From positions 1 through 7,928 of the forward strand of contig QHYO01000067.1 in the NCBI GenBank assembly GCA_003224135.1: 7,928 nt of DNA, in the 5' to 3' direction. Positions 1-7,325 of this stretch are shown here, piece by piece. Source of the stretch: Acidobacteriota bacterium. Lineage in GTDB: Bacteria; Acidobacteriota; Terriglobia; Acidiferrales; UBA7541. The notes beneath the pieces are model-generated. The model saw nothing but the letters and a program-made list of their open reading frames with translations. It was not told the DNA's origin and made no database searches. Made by a program: the position numbers and the translations under genes. Position 1 is the stretch's first letter. Every line of letters begins with the position of its first letter.

Positions 1-18
1 TTTTGTTCTCAGCCTCAT
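1..18 (-). CDS. Start of an unidentified gene, first six codons only
   Basis: Read on the minus strand, an ATG at 18-16 is preceded by GGGAG and a short 5-6 nt spacer, a good ribosome binding site. The reading frame then stays open to the window edge and gives MRLRTK. Basic residues straight after Met would suit the n-region of a signal peptide, but six residues cannot identify the product. The gene lies about 90 nt downstream of the metallophosphoesterase stop, in the same orientation, so it could be the next member of that transcription unit. The 90 nt spacer holds no convincing terminator; a 6-bp inverted repeat (50-55 with 65-70) has a 9-nt loop and no T tract. Confidence 0.45.
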
Positions 19-108
19 CGCTTCTCCCTAGTTTGATTTATTGAATGCAGAGCGACGGATGAATTCGCTCGCTTTCGAATCTCGCAGCCAACTGAGTTCC
101 CGGATGAG

Positions 109-984
109 TTAGTGACAAGTTCCCGTTCCTGAATCCTGAAACGTTTTTCCCTCCTCCGGCACAAATTCCCAATTGTAACGGCCCGGCAAAAGCGTCAACT
201 TCAAAACACCAAACGCTTCGGCGTCGCGGACTTCACTGTTCGCGTGAGGCGGGCCAAACGGCCGGTGATTTTTTCCGCCGGTTCCGACCACGAATTCACG
301 GATTCCGCGTCTGGCATCCGGGTTCGCTTCCGGAGTTTGCGGCGCGAACCGCTCGTAGTCATGATCGTGGCCGCTTACAATCACGTCTGCGTTCGCCGCG
401 TAGAGAGCGTCCCACAGAGGCTTCACGGTCAAGTCATCGCCGTGCGCACCACCGGAACTGAAAAGCGGTTTGTGAAAATATGCAAGCGTGCACGCCGCAG
501 GATGCGCGGCAAGATCTTCGCGGAGCCAATTCCCTTGCGGCGATCCGGCGTCGCATCCGCCGGCCTCAGCACATTCGCTATTGAGGACAACGATATGCCA
601 GCGCCCGAGCTCGTAGCTGTAATAACCTTTGCTGGACTCGCCCGCCGTCACGCCAAAATATTGGAAGTAGTAAGCGGCACCTACGGAATGGAATTCATGA
701 TTGCCGGGCGCAGGCCGTGTGCGGCTTTTCACGCGGCCCCATGTTTTGTCGTAGCAGGCAAAGTTTTCTGGCGTGCCATCGGGATAGGCGAGGTCACCGA
801 CCGCCATCACCGTACCCGGAATTTTCTCCAGGAGCTTTGCGGTGGCCTCTCCACCAGAGAGGCCGCGGCAATCCGCAATGTCGCCGGCTCCGACCAGAAC
901 CGCTACGCTCTCTGATTTTGCTGGCATTCTCCGCGATGAACAGCTTTCGAGTCCGGCAAAACTTATCAAACACACGAAAAGCAA
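109..984 (-). CDS. Secreted metallophosphoesterase, purple acid phosphatase-like
   Basis: This is a calcineurin-like metallophosphoesterase of 291 residues from the TTG at 984. Such enzymes hydrolyse phosphomonoesters or diesters at a two-metal centre. The conserved blocks occur in order: GDIAD (D35), GDLAYPDG (D64, Y67, the purple acid phosphatase form), PGNHE (N95, H96), FHKP (H171) and SGHDHDYER (H206, H208). This is a full catalytic set. The N-terminus is hydrophobic and is followed by LESC at 12-15, so the protein is exported and is possibly a lipoprotein, although Glu at -2 is atypical for a lipobox. Several other cysteines (for example 39, 77, 138, 144, 165 and 290) suit disulfides in an exported protein. 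The gene follows the TonB receptor by 30 nt, in the same frame, separated by one TAG, so co-transcription is likely. The start is uncertain. The TTG has no ribosome binding site, whereas an ATC at 1011 has AGGA at 8 nt and would add a charged n-region (MNFRTEIS). The physiological substrate cannot be told from sequence. Confidence 0.88.
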   Translation of the reverse strand: MLFVCLISFAGLESCSSRRMPAKSESVAVLVGAGDIADCRGLSGGEATAKLLEKIPGTVMAVGDLAYPDGTPENFACYDKTWGRVKSRTRPAPGNHEFHSVGAAYYFQYFGVTAGESSKGYYSYELGRWHIVVLNSECAEAGGCDAGSPQGNWLREDLAAHPAACTLAYFHKPLFSSGGAHGDDLTVKPLWDALYAANADVIVSGHDHDYERFAPQTPEANPDARRGIREFVVGTGGKNHRPFGPPHANSEVRDAEAFGVLKLTLLPGRYNWEFVPEEGKTFQDSGTGTCH

Positions 985-1014
985 GAAAGAAATTTCAGTT
1001 CGGAAATTGATGGG

Positions 1015-3867
1015 CTATTTCCTCTCGAAGGTCGGGTTCCAGCGAAATCCAGCGGCGTATGTCGGCTTGTAGTATTCGCGTTGCAAAACGTATTTTGGGC
1101 TGCCGTTGTAAAAGCCGAAGACTTCGTTGTTGGCGTTGAGAATGTAAGAAATAAAGCTGACTCCGTGACCGAGCCCGACACTTCCCTGCAGATCGATTTG
1201 CAGGTGGGGATAGAAGTAATTATCGCCAAAGGGTCCGTTGGGCTGATCGGCGTAGCCAGCGATGTTTTCGGCGTTGTACGACAGTCCGGCGCGGAACGAA
1301 AAACGTTTGTAGTCGTAAGTTGGGCTGACATTCCAAGTGTGAGGAGCGGAACGCACCAGCCGGGGCTTATCGGTGCGGCCGGGAATTCCGCTGGCCTGCG
1401 AGTTGGTGTAACCGTAGTTCGCGGAAATACCAAAACCCCTGAGTAGTCCAGGGAGAAAAGTGAGGTGCTGTACGTAAGAGGCCTCAAAACCGTAAACCCA
1501 AGCGCTTCCGGCGTTAATTGGTTGACTCACTTCGTAGGTCCCCAGCGGTGCGGTTGGAGCAGGCTGAAAATTCTGCACAATGTTGGTTTCGCTGACGATG
1601 GGATCGCTCAGACGCTTATAGAAAAAACCGGCCTGAATGGCGCCAAATGGATTCAAGTAGTGTTCGACTAGCACGTCAAAATTATCTCCAGTTTCCGCTT
1701 TCAAGTTCGGATTGCCAAGGGAAGCGGTGTTGATGGCGCCGCCGATGGTCCAGGAGACGACCTGGGCGATATCTTGCGGATTCGGGCGGGACAATCCGCG
1801 GCCGTAGACGAGTCGCAAATTGGTGTTGTTGTCGAGCGCGAAACGGAGTGACGCGCTGGGCAGCGCCTTTAGGTAGGAACCGCTGGCTTTCGTCAGCCCA
1901 AGGAAGCTGCCGCTGTCATCGAACGTGGGCGATGCGGTATCGAGGTTCGTGCCCTCGAAGCGTATGCCCGCGACCAGCCGGACGCGGCTGCTCAGGTCGA
2001 TGGTGTCCATCACATAGCCGGCGGAAACCTTCTCAATAAAGCTGTACTGGCTGGTGATATCCGGCGCGACAGCCTCGAAATTTGATTGGTTCGCAAAATA
2101 ATAAGCGAAAACGTCGTTGAACGCGGGATTGGGTCCCAGCTGGTAGGATTTGTCGTAGTAGTTGTGATTCGTTAAACGGCTTGGGAATTGCGACAGGGCA
2201 ACGGTCGTGTTGGCATCGAATTCGAGACCGACGGAATTGTCGAACTTATGCGCGTTGCGGAATCTGCCGCCAACTTCGACCGTCGAGGTATGTGAACCGA
2301 TGTGGTAGCGCTTGGCGAAAGCACCAGTGACCTGCAAATTCACCTGAGCTGTCAGGCCGTGATTGCTTTCAATTTTGTTCAGCACAAAATTGTCAGGGTT
2401 ATAGGCCTCGGTAAAGCAAGCGGCCGAGAATTGCGGACGATAGATACTCTTGGTGGCAGCCGGGTCGTACTGGCAGGCACTTGTATCGAGGGTGCTGTTG
2501 AAAGATGCGGTGGGATCGCCGTTCACGATTTGCCGCGAACGGCCGGAGGAAACATCCCAGGCAAACCAGGTAGAAGAAAACACATGTTTGCCGCCTAGAA
2601 TCAGGCTGCCGATGGCATAGTCTGGCCGGCGAATCTGGGTGTTGAAGGAGGGCAGGCCGTTGCTGCAAGGGGCTACGGTTGTGCCGGTGCTGTCGGTGGA
2701 GCAGCCGTTCGAGCCCAGCAACTGCAGTCCGGTTGTGTTGTCGTTGAGCGAATAGACCCAACGATCGCCAAAGTTTTTGAAGTCGGAGTAGAGTCCGTGC
2801 AGGTAAATGTTGGAACCTTCCGCCAGTTTGTAATCAGCGCTACCCGCCAGGCCCCAGCGGCTGCGATAGTAGCGATATTCGCGAATGTCGATGGCCTCAT
2901 AATAGGGAGGTTGTCCGGGCAGGTTTGTGGCCTGATCCGGTACAGGTTCGATGTCATCGATGCCACGGCCATTCCAGTCGTAGGAACCGCCGATGAGAAC
3001 TCCCCATCGCTTGTCGTGGCCGAAGCGCTGGCCGAGCGTACCGGTGGATTCAACGGCGGGCCGCCCGCCCACGATTGGCGTGTAACCACCCATTCCGCTG
3101 AATGAGATGGTTGGACGTTCGCCTGCTGTTTTGGTGACCAGGTTGACCGAGCCGCCGATGCCGTCTGCATCCTGATTGGCCTGCAAAGTCTTATTGATTT
3201 CAACGGACTCGACCAGATCGGCGGGAATGGTATCCAGTTTGATCTGACGGATGCCGGATTCGGGCGAAGGAACGTTTATGCCGTCGAGCGTCACATTGGT
3301 CAAGCGAGGCTCTGTGCCGCGGATCTGCACGTATTTGCCTTCGCCTTCATCGCGCTCGAGCGTAACGCTCGGCAAGCGTCCAAACGCGTCGGCCATATTT
3401 GCATTCGGCAAGCTGCGAATCACTTCGGCAGGAAGCACCTGCAGGACGTTGTCGGCGGTGCGCTCGCGATTGATGGCATCCGCTTCTCCGTGAGCGCGCT
3501 CGGCAGTGACGATCACTTCTTGCGATTGCGCGCCGACTTTAAGTACGGCGTCGGCCCGCGACACGCTTCCCGGCTTAACTTCGACAGAACCCGTGTATGC
3601 CTCCAGCCCGACAAAACTCACAGCGATGGTATATGTCTGAGGGTTCACACCCGCGATCGTGAATTCCCCCTGAGCATCTGAAACCAGCGAAATCTCTCCT
3701 GGCTCAAGCACAATTCTTGCGCCCTGGAGGACGCCACCGCCCGAATCGACTACGCGACCGGTTATGGTGCCTTTGGCCCCCTGCGAAAGAGCCACCGTGG
3801 CAAAGAAAAGTTCGAAGAGTACAAAGAGAACAAAAAAAGATTTTATGCCGAAGCGTTGCGAAATCAT
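1015..3867 (-). CDS. TonB-dependent outer-membrane receptor, Xanthomonas/Caulobacter type
   Basis: This is a ligand-gated outer-membrane beta-barrel that imports a scarce substrate using energy from TonB-ExbBD. The ATG at 3867 is preferred because GAGGG sits 8 nt upstream, giving 950 residues; a GTG at 3882 in the same frame would add five. The signal peptide is about 1-28 (cleavage after ALS). A carboxypeptidase-regulatory-like beta-sandwich spans about 32-112 and is followed by a QEVIVTAER stretch. The plug spans about 130-250 and carries the hallmarks of the TonB-Xanth-Caul family: DAINRER, ADAFGRLPSV, GEGKYVQIRG (175-184), TLDGINVP and the DADGIGGSVNLVTK end. The rest is the barrel, which ends in an aromatic strand close to the stop. 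Family members often import carbohydrates or other organic nutrients; the ligand here is unknown. The phosphoesterase just downstream hints at a phosphorylated substrate (inference). The two-component pair upstream could regulate the gene. No frameshift or truncation was seen. Confidence 0.93.
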   Translation of the reverse strand: MISQRFGIKSFFVLFVLFELFFATVALSQGAKGTITGRVVDSGGGVLQGARIVLEPGEISLVSDAQGEFTIAGVNPQTYTIAVSFVGLEAYTGSVEVKPGSVSRADAVLKVGAQSQEVIVTAERAHGEADAINRERTADNVLQVLPAEVIRSLPNANMADAFGRLPSVTLERDEGEGKYVQIRGTEPRLTNVTLDGINVPSPESGIRQIKLDTIPADLVESVEINKTLQANQDADGIGGSVNLVTKTAGERPTISFSGMGGYTPIVGGRPAVESTGTLGQRFGHDKRWGVLIGGSYDWNGRGIDDIEPVPDQATNLPGQPPYYEAIDIREYRYYRSRWGLAGSADYKLAEGSNIYLHGLYSDFKNFGDRWVYSLNDNTTGLQLLGSNGCSTDSTGTTVAPCSNGLPSFNTQIRRPDYAIGSLILGGKHVFSSTWFAWDVSSGRSRQIVNGDPTASFNSTLDTSACQYDPAATKSIYRPQFSAACFTEAYNPDNFVLNKIESNHGLTAQVNLQVTGAFAKRYHIGSHTSTVEVGGRFRNAHKFDNSVGLEFDANTTVALSQFPSRLTNHNYYDKSYQLGPNPAFNDVFAYYFANQSNFEAVAPDITSQYSFIEKVSAGYVMDTIDLSSRVRLVAGIRFEGTNLDTASPTFDDSGSFLGLTKASGSYLKALPSASLRFALDNNTNLRLVYGRGLSRPNPQDIAQVVSWTIGGAINTASLGNPNLKAETGDNFDVLVEHYLNPFGAIQAGFFYKRLSDPIVSETNIVQNFQPAPTAPLGTYEVSQPINAGSAWVYGFEASYVQHLTFLPGLLRGFGISANYGYTNSQASGIPGRTDKPRLVRSAPHTWNVSPTYDYKRFSFRAGLSYNAENIAGYADQPNGPFGDNYFYPHLQIDLQGSVGLGHGVSFISYILNANNEVFGFYNGSPKYVLQREYYKPTYAAGFRWNPTFERK

Positions 3868-4030
3868 GGACGAATCCCTCACTTCAGGACTAAGGATGAT
3901 TGCCTACACCCCGTTCTTTGCGATTCTGGGTTCCCGTAAAGGTAGCCGGAAGGGCGCGACGGCATGGTTAATCGGATTTGATAGGAGTTTGAATAGAAGC
4001 TGAATTTCTTTCAGGCGCGCCGAAATCTTA

Positions 4031-4056
4031 CTGAAAACGCTGCGTTTACGCAGCTA
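4031..4056 (-). terminator. Hairpin after the histidine kinase stop, candidate terminator
   Basis: On the minus strand the kinase TAG (4056-4054) runs into GCTGCG-TAAA-CGCAGC (4054-4039), a perfect 6-bp GC-rich stem with a 4-nt loop, followed by GTTTTC. The T tract is short, so this is a weak or partial intrinsic terminator. If it works, it separates the two-component operon from the receptor-phosphoesterase unit, and the receptor promoter would lie within 3868-4030. No good -35/-10 pair was found in that stretch. Confidence 0.45.
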
Positions 4057-5439
4057 GGCAGCAGCAATGGGCAACTGAATGTGAAAGACGGAGCCCAGCC
4101 CCACAGTACTTTCGGCAGTGATTGTCCCCCCGTGCATTTGGGTGACCCATCGGGCAATCGCCAAGCCAAGCCCAGCGCCTGGAGTCTCGCTCGAGCGAGC
4201 GCGATCCGCGCGGCGAAATCGTTCAAAGATAAAGTCCAAATCGCTCTCCGGAATCCCGATACCTGAATCTTTTACGGCTATGTGCGCGCGGTCCTGATTT
4301 TGGGACAACGCGATTTCGCAGTGACCGCCGGGTGGCGTGTACTTCACCGCATTGTCGATCAAAATGAGCAACAAACGATGAATGGCAATTTCGTCGGCTC
4401 GGATCCACACGGGCATGTCCGGGGTTCGCAAGGTGATCGAGAGAGACTTGCCCGCCGCCAGGACCGCTCCTTGCTCCTGCGCCCTGCGCAAGTGAGCGTT
4501 CAAATCGAGCGGGAGCATTTCGAGCCCCGCGGCGCCAGCATCCGCTCGGGCGAGGGTCAGGAGATTTTCAAGCAGGCCTGAAGTCTCGACGGAGGTCAGC
4601 AAAATCCTGGACAGCACATCTCTGTATTCTTCGGCTGGCCTCGATCGGCGCAAGGCGATCTCAGCGGTCGTTCGAATCATCGCAACCGGAGTTCGAAGGT
4701 CGTGCGAAGCGTCCGCCGTGAACTGCGTGATTCTCTGGAAGGAAGCCTCGATGCGCGCGAGCATGGCGTTTAGAGTCTCGGTGAGGCGCCGCAATTCGTC
4801 CCTGGGCTCAGGCACTTCAAGACGGCGGGAGAGATTTTGCGCGCCGATTTGCTCTGCTGTTTGAATAATGCGGTTTACTGGCTGCAGCGATTTTCCGCTT
4901 AGCCAGTAACCGAGTAGCGAAGCAAGCAGGACGAGGAGGGGCAATGCCTCCTTTTCGATAATTCGGAAGCGATCCAGGGCTTGATCGAACGGCTCCGTAG
5001 GAACGGCCGCGTGAATTTCAAAGCGCGCTCCTCGAACTTCCACAAGTCCGAGGGCCACACGGTACTGCGATGAATCCAGGTTCGTGGTGAAGAACGCGAT
5101 GTCGCTGGCGGCCAACTGCGGCAGTGACGGGCTAGCGCGCAAGAATTGCGGAGAGCGAAACAGCCACGTACCCTTTGCGTCCGCGACTTCCAGCAGTGCG
5201 CCATTGGCCCACAGATTAGAGAGATCCCGCAATTCAGCGCGCACGGATTCATCTCCCTGCGAAGCGCTGTTGGCCAAAAGCCGCCTGACCGTGTCGAGAT
5301 TCGTGCGCGAGGAGTCGTTCACAGTGGTTTCAATGCTGTGCCGGAAGCCGAGATCGCAAATCCAAAAGAAAGCGACAAACGTCAGCCCCAGCACTGCGCA
5401 GTAGAGGAGAGTGAGCCTTGCGCGGATTGGAAGATTCAA
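4054..5439 (-). CDS. Membrane sensor histidine kinase
   Basis: This is a class I sensor kinase of 461 residues that autophosphorylates and passes the phosphate to the response regulator encoded just upstream. The layout is: TM1 about 10-30; a periplasmic sensor region about 31-163; TM2 about 164-181; a HAMP linker about 182-235; HisKA with the H-box FTADASHDLRTP (phospho-acceptor H246); and HATPase with N-box DNAVKYTP (N363), G1 DSGIGIP (391-397), F-box FERFRR and G2 GAGLGLA (421-427). All catalytic boxes are intact. The overall architecture resembles CusS/QseC-type kinases. The periplasmic region has only two histidines (34 and 143) and no cysteine, so metal sensing is not supported and the ligand is unknown. 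The TTG start is chosen because it forms a TTGA overlap with the regulator stop, which indicates translational coupling. A GGAG lies about 13 nt upstream, a long spacing. No other Met occurs before residue 226, well past the sensor region, and that could not make a complete kinase. Confidence 0.94.
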   Translation of the reverse strand: MNLPIRARLTLLYCAVLGLTFVAFFWICDLGFRHSIETTVNDSSRTNLDTVRRLLANSASQGDESVRAELRDLSNLWANGALLEVADAKGTWLFRSPQFLRASPSLPQLAASDIAFFTTNLDSSQYRVALGLVEVRGARFEIHAAVPTEPFDQALDRFRIIEKEALPLLVLLASLLGYWLSGKSLQPVNRIIQTAEQIGAQNLSRRLEVPEPRDELRRLTETLNAMLARIEASFQRITQFTADASHDLRTPVAMIRTTAEIALRRSRPAEEYRDVLSRILLTSVETSGLLENLLTLARADAGAAGLEMLPLDLNAHLRRAQEQGAVLAAGKSLSITLRTPDMPVWIRADEIAIHRLLLILIDNAVKYTPPGGHCEIALSQNQDRAHIAVKDSGIGIPESDLDFIFERFRRADRARSSETPGAGLGLAIARWVTQMHGGTITAESTVGLGSVFHIQLPIAAA

Positions 5440-6116
5440 TCGCAGTTTGACGCTCCGATGGAATAGCCGACGCCACGGTGGGTCTGAATAAGCTTGGTCG
5501 GCGCGTTATCGTGCACTTTTCGCCGCAGAAGGCGAACGAACGCGTCGAGCGTGTTTTCTTCGATCTCGCGGCGTTCGCCCCAAAGAGCTTCGACGATCGC
5601 GGCGCGCGGCACGATGCGACCGCGGTTGCGAACCAAAAGTTCGAGAAGCCGAAATTCCGTGAACGACAACTTGATTTCAGTGCCGTTTCGAAAGGTGCGG
5701 AAAGAATTCGTTTCCAGCACCAGATCGGCAAATTCCAAAACATTTTTCGGTTTTGGCACGCTTCGTCTGCCGACGGCGCGGATTCGTGCGAGAAGCTCCT
5801 GGAAAGAAAATGGTTTCGTCAGGTAGTCGTCAGCGCCGGCGTCCAGTCCTTTAATGATGTCGGGAAGCGCGTCGCGCGCCGTCAGCATCAGAACGCCGAT
5901 ATCTCCCTTGCGACAGCGAAGTTGCTTGGCAACTTCGAGCCCGTCCATGCCAGGAAGCATCACGTCGAGCAAAACCACATCGAAAGAACCGCTCTTAGAA
6001 AGAGCGAGCGCGCTTGCGCCGTCACGGGCAAGGTCAACTTCGTAGGACTCTTCTTCAAGGCCCTGCACCAAAACACGAGCCATTTCGGCATCGTCTTCGA
6101 CAACAAGAATGTTCAC
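5436..6116 (-). CDS. OmpR/PhoB-family response regulator
   Basis: This is a DNA-binding response regulator of 226 residues. The receiver domain (1-118) has the acidic pocket E7, D8, D9, the phospho-acceptor D51 in LLDVMLPGMDG, the switch T79 in LMLTARD and K101 in TKPFSFQEL. The C-terminal winged helix (about 128-222) has the transactivation-loop and recognition-helix pattern NTLDAFVRLLRRK and the wing GVGYSI, placing it in the OmpR/PhoB subfamily. All residues needed for phosphorylation are present. The GTG start at 6116 is supported by GAGGGG at 6128-6123, 6 nt upstream. It is the first gene of a two-gene operon, and its stop overlaps the kinase start by 4 nt. The nearby receptor is a plausible target, but that is inference. 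A direct repeat of the kind such regulators bind lies 32 nt upstream, which suggests autoregulation. Confidence 0.95.
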   Translation of the reverse strand: MNILVVEDDAEMARVLVQGLEEESYEVDLARDGASALALSKSGSFDVVLLDVMLPGMDGLEVAKQLRCRKGDIGVLMLTARDALPDIIKGLDAGADDYLTKPFSFQELLARIRAVGRRSVPKPKNVLEFADLVLETNSFRTFRNGTEIKLSFTEFRLLELLVRNRGRIVPRAAIVEALWGERREIEENTLDAFVRLLRRKVHDNAPTKLIQTHRGVGYSIGASNCD

Positions 6117-6147
6117 AGGTTTCCCCTCGGGAAGCTTAGTCCTGAGA

Positions 6148-6164
6148 GTGTGACAATGGTGTGA
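6148..6164 (-). promoter_or_regulatory. 11-bp-period direct repeat, candidate response-regulator site
   Basis: On the minus strand TCACAC-CATTG-TCACAC gives two identical hexamers whose starts are 11 bp apart, ending 32 nt upstream of the regulator start codon. OmpR/PhoB-family regulators bind as head-to-tail dimers to tandem half-sites with about this period (family knowledge), so autoregulation is plausible. The second half-site overlaps TTGTCA, which is close to a -35 element, but no matching -10 follows at 17 nt. A lone TTTAAT lies further upstream at 6198-6193. Confidence 0.35.
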
Positions 6165-6232
6165 ATCTGCGATTACGCGCGGATTTCAAGGAATTAAAGT
6201 CGTTTCCCAGAATGACTTACGTCGATCGATTT

Positions 6233-7168
6233 TCACGTCCACCACGGTTCGACGGGAGGATCGCGCAGTACGATGCGCGAAAGAAATGAGGCGGCCGATT
6301 CAAGACCTTCATCCACGGACGCCAGCGCATCTTCGTGCTCGATGCTGATCACATAGTCGTAACCAACCAACCGAAGCGCGCTGACGATCTGCTTCCACAC
6401 AATTTCATCATGTCCCCAGCCTACTGTGCGGAATAGCCAGGCCCGTTCGGCCATCTGCCGATAGCTTTTTGCATCCAGCACGCCGTTGCGAGCGATATTT
6501 TGCGTGTTCAGGCCGGAATCTTTTGCGTGCATATCCACAGGAATATCGACGCTCTGCCAGAAGAGATGGCTCGGATCAAAATTGACACCGACGTTTTTCC
6601 CGGCAGCTTCGCGCAAACGAAGCGCCGTCTCCACGTTATAGACGACAAATCCGGGATGCGGTTCGAGGGCGATCTTGATTCCATGGTCGGCCGCAAACGG
6701 TCCAGCCTCCTGCCAGTAGGGAATCACTTTTTTGTCCCATTGCCATTCGAGTGTTTCCAGGAATTCCGGAGGCCAGGGTGCCGTAATCCAGTTGGGGCAT
6801 TTCGCGCCGTCGCTGTCGCCCGGACAACCGGAAAAAGTGACAACGACAGGAACGCGGAGCAACTGTGCAAGCCGTACCGACTTGCGGAATGCGTCATCGT
6901 GTTCGCGTGCCATGGCTTGATTCGGATGCATGGGATTTCCGTGGCACGAAAGCGCGCTGATGGTCAGGCCGGCGTCCTGAATCTGGCTGCGAAAATCCTC
7001 GGCCTTGTGTGGGCTTGCGAGCAACGAGTCCACGTCCACGTGGTCTTTACCAGGCCAGCCACCTGTAGCGACTTCAATCGCGGTGACACCGGGAAGAGAT
7101 CGCGCCTTCGCCACTACCTGGTCGAGAGTGAGTTTCACAAAAACGGGCGTGAACACGCCAAGCTTCAT
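6233..7168 (-). CDS. Sugar phosphate isomerase/epimerase, xylose isomerase-like TIM barrel
   Basis: This is a cytoplasmic protein of 311 residues of the xylose-isomerase-like TIM barrel (AP endonuclease 2) superfamily, which isomerises or epimerises sugars or polyols using a bound divalent metal. Likely ligands are E169 in ALEPHPGF, D198 and H201 in NFDPSHLFWQ, H214 in DMHAKD and E277 in SIEHED, and FRTVGWGHD is also typical. The exact substrate cannot be assigned. The ATG at 7168 is chosen because AAGGGAG lies 8 nt upstream and MKLGVFTPVF is the expected first barrel strand. The frame stays open to 7333, but the extra N-terminus looks non-coding and covers the candidate promoter. One oddity: only eight residues separate DPSHLFWQ from HAKD, about ten fewer than I recall in relatives, which would remove a helix. 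Reading is otherwise intact. It appears to be monocistronic, 116 nt upstream of the regulator. Confidence 0.9.
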   Translation of the reverse strand: MKLGVFTPVFVKLTLDQVVAKARSLPGVTAIEVATGGWPGKDHVDVDSLLASPHKAEDFRSQIQDAGLTISALSCHGNPMHPNQAMAREHDDAFRKSVRLAQLLRVPVVVTFSGCPGDSDGAKCPNWITAPWPPEFLETLEWQWDKKVIPYWQEAGPFAADHGIKIALEPHPGFVVYNVETALRLREAAGKNVGVNFDPSHLFWQSVDIPVDMHAKDSGLNTQNIARNGVLDAKSYRQMAERAWLFRTVGWGHDEIVWKQIVSALRLVGYDYVISIEHEDALASVDEGLESAASFLSRIVLRDPPVEPWWT

Positions 7169-7196
7169 TGAAAGGTCTCCCTTCGCGTCGGGCCCT

Positions 7197-7225
7197 AGCA
7201 TACGCTTCGCGAAGAGGAACGTAAA
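7197..7225 (-). promoter_or_regulatory. Candidate sigma-70 promoter of the isomerase gene
   Basis: On the minus strand TTTACG (7225-7220, 4 of 6 matches to TTGACA) and TATGCT (7202-7197, 4 of 6 to TATAAT) are 17 bp apart, the optimal spacing. Transcription would start near 7190, leaving a leader of about 20 nt that contains the ribosome binding site. The spacer contains a perfect 10-bp palindrome, CTTCGCGAAG (7205-7214), which could be a repressor site. The call rests on pattern only. Confidence 0.4.
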
Positions 7226-7277
7226 ATCGGACCAGGCGGCGGCCTGCATACACTGAATTGCGGGTTGTGTGACTGTA

Positions 7278-7293
7278 AGGCTTTTGCAAGCCT
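7278..7293 (+). other. Small hairpin upstream of the short plus-strand gene
   Basis: AGGCTT-TTGC-AAGCCT forms a perfect 6-bp stem with a 4-nt loop, starting 48 nt before the ATG at 7326. It has no following T tract on the plus strand. It could be a leader structure or an operator, or it may be chance; nothing else supports a role. Confidence 0.25.
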
Positions 7294-7325
7294 GAAGGTG
7301 CAGTAAGGAGCGCATGAGGACCGTC

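Noticed and set aside
244..915. Long plus-strand open frame opposite the phosphoesterase
   Set aside because: No recognisable domain, arginine-rich and low-complexity composition, and it lies wholly antisense to a gene with complete catalytic motifs.
3868..3882. GTG start at 3882 for the TonB receptor
   Set aside because: No ribosome binding site precedes it, while the ATG at 3867 has GAGGG at 8 nt; the five extra residues add nothing to the signal peptide.
4000..4014. CTGAA-TTTCT-TTCAG inverted repeat upstream of the receptor
   Set aside because: Only a 5-bp AT-rich stem, with no T tract or promoter context; too likely by chance.
5478..6164. Plus-strand frame of 228 codons opposite the response regulator
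   Set aside because: Antisense to an intact receiver and winged-helix gene; no ribosome binding site or domain pattern. Long antisense frames are common in GC-rich coding DNA.
6117..6232. Copper-type (CusR-like) operator upstream of the regulator
   Set aside because: The region has a direct repeat and not the inverted TGACA/TGTCA arrangement of such boxes, and the kinase sensor region lacks metal-binding residues.
6500..7171. Plus-strand frame of 223 codons opposite the isomerase
   Set aside because: Mirror of a well-conserved TIM-barrel gene; no family resemblance of its own.
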